Source of the DNA: Diogma glabrata
Lineage: Eukaryota; Arthropoda; Insecta; Diptera; Cylindrotomidae
Reading direction: 5' to 3'
Assembly (NCBI GenBank): GCA_963693315.1
Contig: OY856186.1
Coordinates: 78,180,962 to 78,244,961, forward strand
DNA: 64,000 bases
Below are positions 60,445 to 64,000 of the stretch, in pieces. The notes under the pieces were generated by a model. It worked only from the letters and a program-made list of their open reading frames with translations, was not told the DNA's origin and searched no databases. The position numbers and the translations under genes were made by a program. Position 1 is the stretch's first letter, and every line of letters begins with the position of its first letter.

Positions 60445-61100
60445 GCATCAAGAGATAAAAGATGAGACAAAAAGTAAAACAGAGATGTATTATTTATTTT
60501 AGGATATATTTGTTTTGAAAACAATTACATTAGTTAAATTTCTACTCTTAGTTCGTACCATTTATTTGTTTCGACATTGGTTTACATAGGCGTCGTTATT
60601 TTTATTATAATTGTTTTTAATTGTCAAAATTTTATTATACTGCCTACAAAATCATTAATATTTTTACTAGTTTTTGATTTTCGATTATAATTGGTAAAAT
60701 TTCAATAGTAATTTATTAATTTTATGCGTTTTTTTTGTCCATTTCAATGGGACCCCAACAGCTTCTTTTAATATTTTAATCCGAGACAATGAATATTAGC
60801 ACATGCGCATACGATTATGCGCAGAACGACCAATTTTCTTGTACGCTGGTAAAAAAAATTCTACTATTCGTGCAAACATGCTTAATTCCAAATAATAATT
60901 TCTATTTATTTCATCAAAAAAAAAATACTACAAATGACATATGAAATCTCCAGAAAAACGGTTTTTCAATGTTTTGTTTGTCTCCACATTTTTTCATGAT
61001 TATAAGAAGGTATAAAAAATGATAGTAAAAACCAAAAATGAAAAAGAAAAATTAGGATTTCCTCCGAATGAGTTTTTTCTTTGATTTTAAGTTTGGATTT
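60445..61100. other. AT-rich spacer
   Basis: No gene or transposon feature was recognised. Confidence 0.5.
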
Positions 61101-61104
61101 TTTT

Positions 61105-61235
61105 TTTTTAATAAAATGTGTTGTGTAGTAGGAATTACAATATGTGTCACAATAACACATAAAAACCTTTTAAGACCAAGGTCCCACAACAACATACGTT
61201 CAAAGGTGGTGATGGACGTAAATCTTCCTTTTTTT
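61105..61235 (+). repeat. Dispersed repeat R23, copy E (5' part only)
   Basis: AATAAAATGTGTTG, TTACAATATGTGTC, AAAACCTTTTAAGACCAAGG and AGGTGGTGATGGACG match copy D at 50090-50190 closely. It stops where the Gypsy integrase fragment begins. Confidence 0.65.
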
Positions 61236-61257
61236 TGTTTTTTTTTATATCAAATCT

Positions 61258-61440
61258 CAACAACGTCCATCCGAAGGTCCTAAGACCATCAGTCGTGACG
61301 AGAAAACTTTCGTGATTGACCGCAAAGGTCAACACACCAGAATTTACATCGACAGATTAAGGAACAATCTGCAGATGACGCCACTCTTCAAAAACTCTAG
61401 TCCAACAGACGAACCATCTTCCATTCAGGAAAACGTCTAA
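61258..61440 (+). pseudogene. Ty3/Gypsy integrase C-terminal fragment
   Basis: The plus strand reads GPKTISRDEKTFVIDRKGQ, then TRIYIDRLR and a Pro/Ser-rich tail ending in TAA (61438-61440). The GP...R-KTF-I...G....-SIDRLKP pattern is the chromatin-contact end of Gypsy integrases and marks the pol C-terminus. The upstream catalytic core is missing. The usual final Lys-Pro of this motif is replaced. Confidence 0.75.
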
Positions 61441-62095
61441 CCCGCTCTTCCTGGCACTTCTTCGACCTCCTCTTCTAGCTCTGAAAAAGCGACGAAACTC
61501 GATGCTAAGGCAAGTGTGTCAACCAGGAAAGTTAAATTCCATCTCGTTCCCGAAACACATTTCTTTAGCACAACATCTTAAGCATACTCTGGCACATTAA
61601 TTCTTTAATTTTTCTCTTTGTATATCGCCCCAACTTTGATGGCACTAGAGGAGTGCGACGATAACTTTCAGTTTCATAACTAAAAAAATTATATAGAAAG
61701 TTTACTTATGCACTGTGTTACGATATACATTTATTTTTTTTCCTATTAGTATACACCAACCTAATACCAAACAGTTTAACTCCTGGTGGAAAAAAAGAAA
61801 AGTTGCCTGAAAAAGAAATGACCACGCCATTATTGTCAATTATATAAAAAAAAAACATAATGTGAATTGAGGTATAAAAAATTACGAGAGCCTTAGGTCT
61901 TTGTTGGCAGAATAATATTAATTATATATTGTAAAGTTACGACCGGCTGCCGCTATTTTAATTGTAGCGTAGCTATTATATCTTTTAAATAACAAATGGT
62001 ATCTAATATCATATAATTTCTTATGGAGATTACTTTTATACTTTTGTGCAATTGTTGAAAAAAAAACAAATAAAAATTAATAAATTATACTATAT

Positions 62096-62773
62096 TGTTA
62101 CGAGTACAGAAAAATCTAGACGATAACAGAAAGATCTAGACGATTACGGTCACTTCCAGGAAAATAAAATCAACAAAACACAACCAAAAAATTAATGAAA
62201 TGAATATTGTTGTTGTTGTTGTCTTCTTCTTAGAATTAGGGTTAACATAAACGATTTTATGAATCAAATCAACATAACGTAAAATAATCGAATATTCTAA
62301 TATTTTCTCAAGGTTTCTGGAAAGTGATGTCGAATTATCTAGAAGTATTGCAGAAGGTATATAAGAAAATTACCTTTTGTAGTTTTTGATTAGTTTTATT
62401 TTAAACCTGCGATAGTGAAGTTTAAATTATAAAAGTGATCTTTAAATTAGTTTTTGTGTAAAGTTATAAGTGTAATAAAGTTATAAGTGTTATTAAGTAG
62501 AAATATTTTGAGTATTATTTTGAACGTGGTGTACTGGAAATTTCTACAATCAACCGTTGGAGTTTCTGATGCTGTTGAAAGAATATTCTAGTTAGGAATA
62601 TTGTTTCCTGTATTGTTTTCCTGTTGTTGTGAAACAGTTAAGATGTTGAATACTTAATAATACCAGGTGTTTGTGCTCACTAATCAGTGATCGAACTCAG
62701 GAAGAGATTGGGAATTACGTTTTTCGAATTGAGAGTAAGGCCAATTCGAAGGAAGTTTGGGAAAAACGTAACA
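62096..62773 (+). mobile_element. Solo LTR of a Gypsy-type retrotransposon
   Basis: The 678-bp unit starts TGTTACG and ends with the exact mirror CGTAACA. A possible 4-bp target duplication ATAT lies outside each end, which is weak evidence in such AT-rich DNA. Inside are, in order, a TATA box (TATATAAG, 62358-62365) and AATAAA (62475-62480), the expected layout of U3-R-U5. The integrase tail 650 bases upstream could belong to the same family, in which case this may be a 3' LTR rather than a solo one. Confidence 0.65.
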
Positions 62774-62779
62774 ATATAA

Positions 62780-63700
62780 TAAACTAATACTATTATACTT
62801 TATACTATATTATACTATCTATTTTTTTTATTACATTATATTTTTTTATCCCGAGCTAGTTCCGAGCTGGACCGAAAAATTTGAACAATTTGTAACTTCA
62901 CAATAACACATATTTGGAAAATATTCAACGTTAAGTGTCTAATACTTCTAAAATATAGCGAAGAGTTCAATGTTTATAAATCTATGTTTTGAGAGGCTTG
63001 TAGTGAGGAGAGACACTTGAAACAGATTAAGCACTGTATTAAATATTATGAAAAATGCTCGTTATGCAACTGCCTATAATTAAGCAGTAAAATGCCATTT
63101 AAATTTGACTAATGATGCGAGTCAAAAGCAACATTTTACATGAACGCTATGGATCAATTTGATTCCCTCTGAATGGATTTTTTTAATTAAATTCGACTGT
63201 TGTTCCTTATCATTTCATTACGCATCAGTGCGTAATAAAAACATTATATTACTATAACATTATTTACTAAACTCCAACAATATTGTACAAAAAATTAATT
63301 TTTATGACATTTTTAAACCTCACTCTATAGTATTTATCACGTAAACTCAATAATGCAATGCCCCATTAAATTAATTACTATTAAGAAAATTTATCTAACC
63401 ATAAATAAAACATTTCGTTTCAAAACAGTTAAACTACATATTTAGTTGACAGTCGCCAATAAATCCCCGAATTATATTCGTAATCCTATTAATATTATCA
63501 ACAACAACAAAAAAATGCATAAAAAACAAATAAGAATTTGTTAAAAATCAAATGACATTCTTGTTTGTTATTAAAATGCTACTTGAATTTATTAAAGTTC
63601 ACCCCCAATCCGTCATGACAAATATTTTTATAAAATGTGTTAAAAATAAATCAGTTTGTCATTTACGTTCTAATTTTTTTATTTTTTTTTTATTTAATTC
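62780..63700. other. AT-rich spacer near the right edge
   Basis: No reading frame, transposon end or RNA gene was recognised. Confidence 0.5.
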
Positions 63701-63708
63701 AAAAAGAG

Positions 63709-63741
63709 TATAAAAGTCTTGAAGGACGTCTGGTGTCAACT
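63709..63741 (+). promoter_or_regulatory. Possible core promoter (TATA plus initiator)
   Basis: TATAAAAG at 63709-63716 is followed 27 bases later by TCAACT (63736-63741), close to the arthropod initiator TCAKTY at the usual distance. The GC-richer bases in between stand out from the surroundings. A transcript would run rightwards, out of the window. Confidence 0.35.
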
Positions 63742-64000
63742 GTCTACTAACAAATTGTATTTTTTTTTTGTTATTTATTGTTGTTGTAATTTTCTTAAAG
63801 GAAAAATTACAATTAAAATATTTCGTTATAAAATATAATCGAAAAGAAAATTATCTGGAATACGTTGAGAAGTATAAAAAATTTATCTGTTGGTTATTTC
63901 TTAGACATATTTTTTTTATGTATTATTTTAATATATAATAAAATAATAATTAGATGTGTTTGATTAAATTTTTTTTCATTTTTTATTTCAAGTTTTCGTT

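Noticed and set aside
1..64000. CRISPR array, bacterial operons, tRNA or rRNA genes
   Set aside because: No spaced short direct repeats of CRISPR type, no rRNA-like blocks and no convincing A/B-box tRNA pair were found by eye; a covariance-model scan would be needed to exclude tRNAs fully.

Overview
The window is eukaryotic, strongly AT-rich and intron-bearing. Its channel and phospholipase families, very short and very long introns, TATA/initiator-type motifs and load of hAT, P, Tc1/mariner-like, LINE and Ty3/Gypsy relics suggest an arthropod, most likely an insect. I cannot name the order with confidence. A 200-base run of N (31301-31500) marks an assembly gap. There is no bacterial-style operon content and no CRISPR array.

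Three host genes can be supported. (1) 1222-1883 (+) is the 3' terminal exon of an HCN/CNG-type cyclic-nucleotide-gated channel (C-linker plus cyclic-nucleotide-binding domain); the rest of the gene lies upstream of the window. (2) 16244-6442 (-) is a six-exon gene for a secreted PI-PLC X-domain (PLCXD-type) protein. I assembled it from a signal-peptide exon, a 7.3-kb repeat-filled intron and five downstream exons that join in phase into 476 codons. Genes 1 and 2 are convergent. (3) 57643-45855 (-) is the 3' part of a gene for a single-pass membrane protein of unrecognised family: a transmembrane exon and three cytoplasmic-tail exons, with a 10.7-kb intron in between.

Everything else is repeats and broken transposons. 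1-655: LINE reverse-transcriptase relic. 2000-6040: small duplications, a divergent satellite family, a (TA)n run and a hairpin-ended element. 9700-15110 (inside the phospholipase intron): two tandem arrays and a TATCGATA cluster. 17400-26740: a 1.47-kb long-inverted-repeat element, a P-superfamily transposase relic, three copies of one dispersed repeat, and a second hairpin-ended element that interrupts one of those copies and so reveals its own ends. 27200-33590: hAT remnants, a minus-strand Ty3/Gypsy pol relic interrupted by a 765-bp hAT with perfect target duplications, and a DUF4371/ZMYM1-like hAT transposase relic. 38805-39850: another Ty3/Gypsy relic.

The large intron of gene 3 holds a set of nested insertions: an old LINE fragment split by a hAT, split by a second hAT, which contains a minus-strand LINE, itself split by a third hAT and a small Tc1/mariner-like element. 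Most boundaries are proven by matching target duplications, and three of them also by the reading frame of the interrupted retroelement. The last 9 kb carries two copies of an unclassified repeat, a TA-flanked MITE, hairpins, a Gypsy integrase tail, a solo LTR and a possible core promoter near the right edge.

The genes show no sign of working in one pathway. The strongest candidates for something undescribed are the hairpin-ended element family (4763-5288 and 26045-26546) and the 18094-19564 inverted-repeat element.
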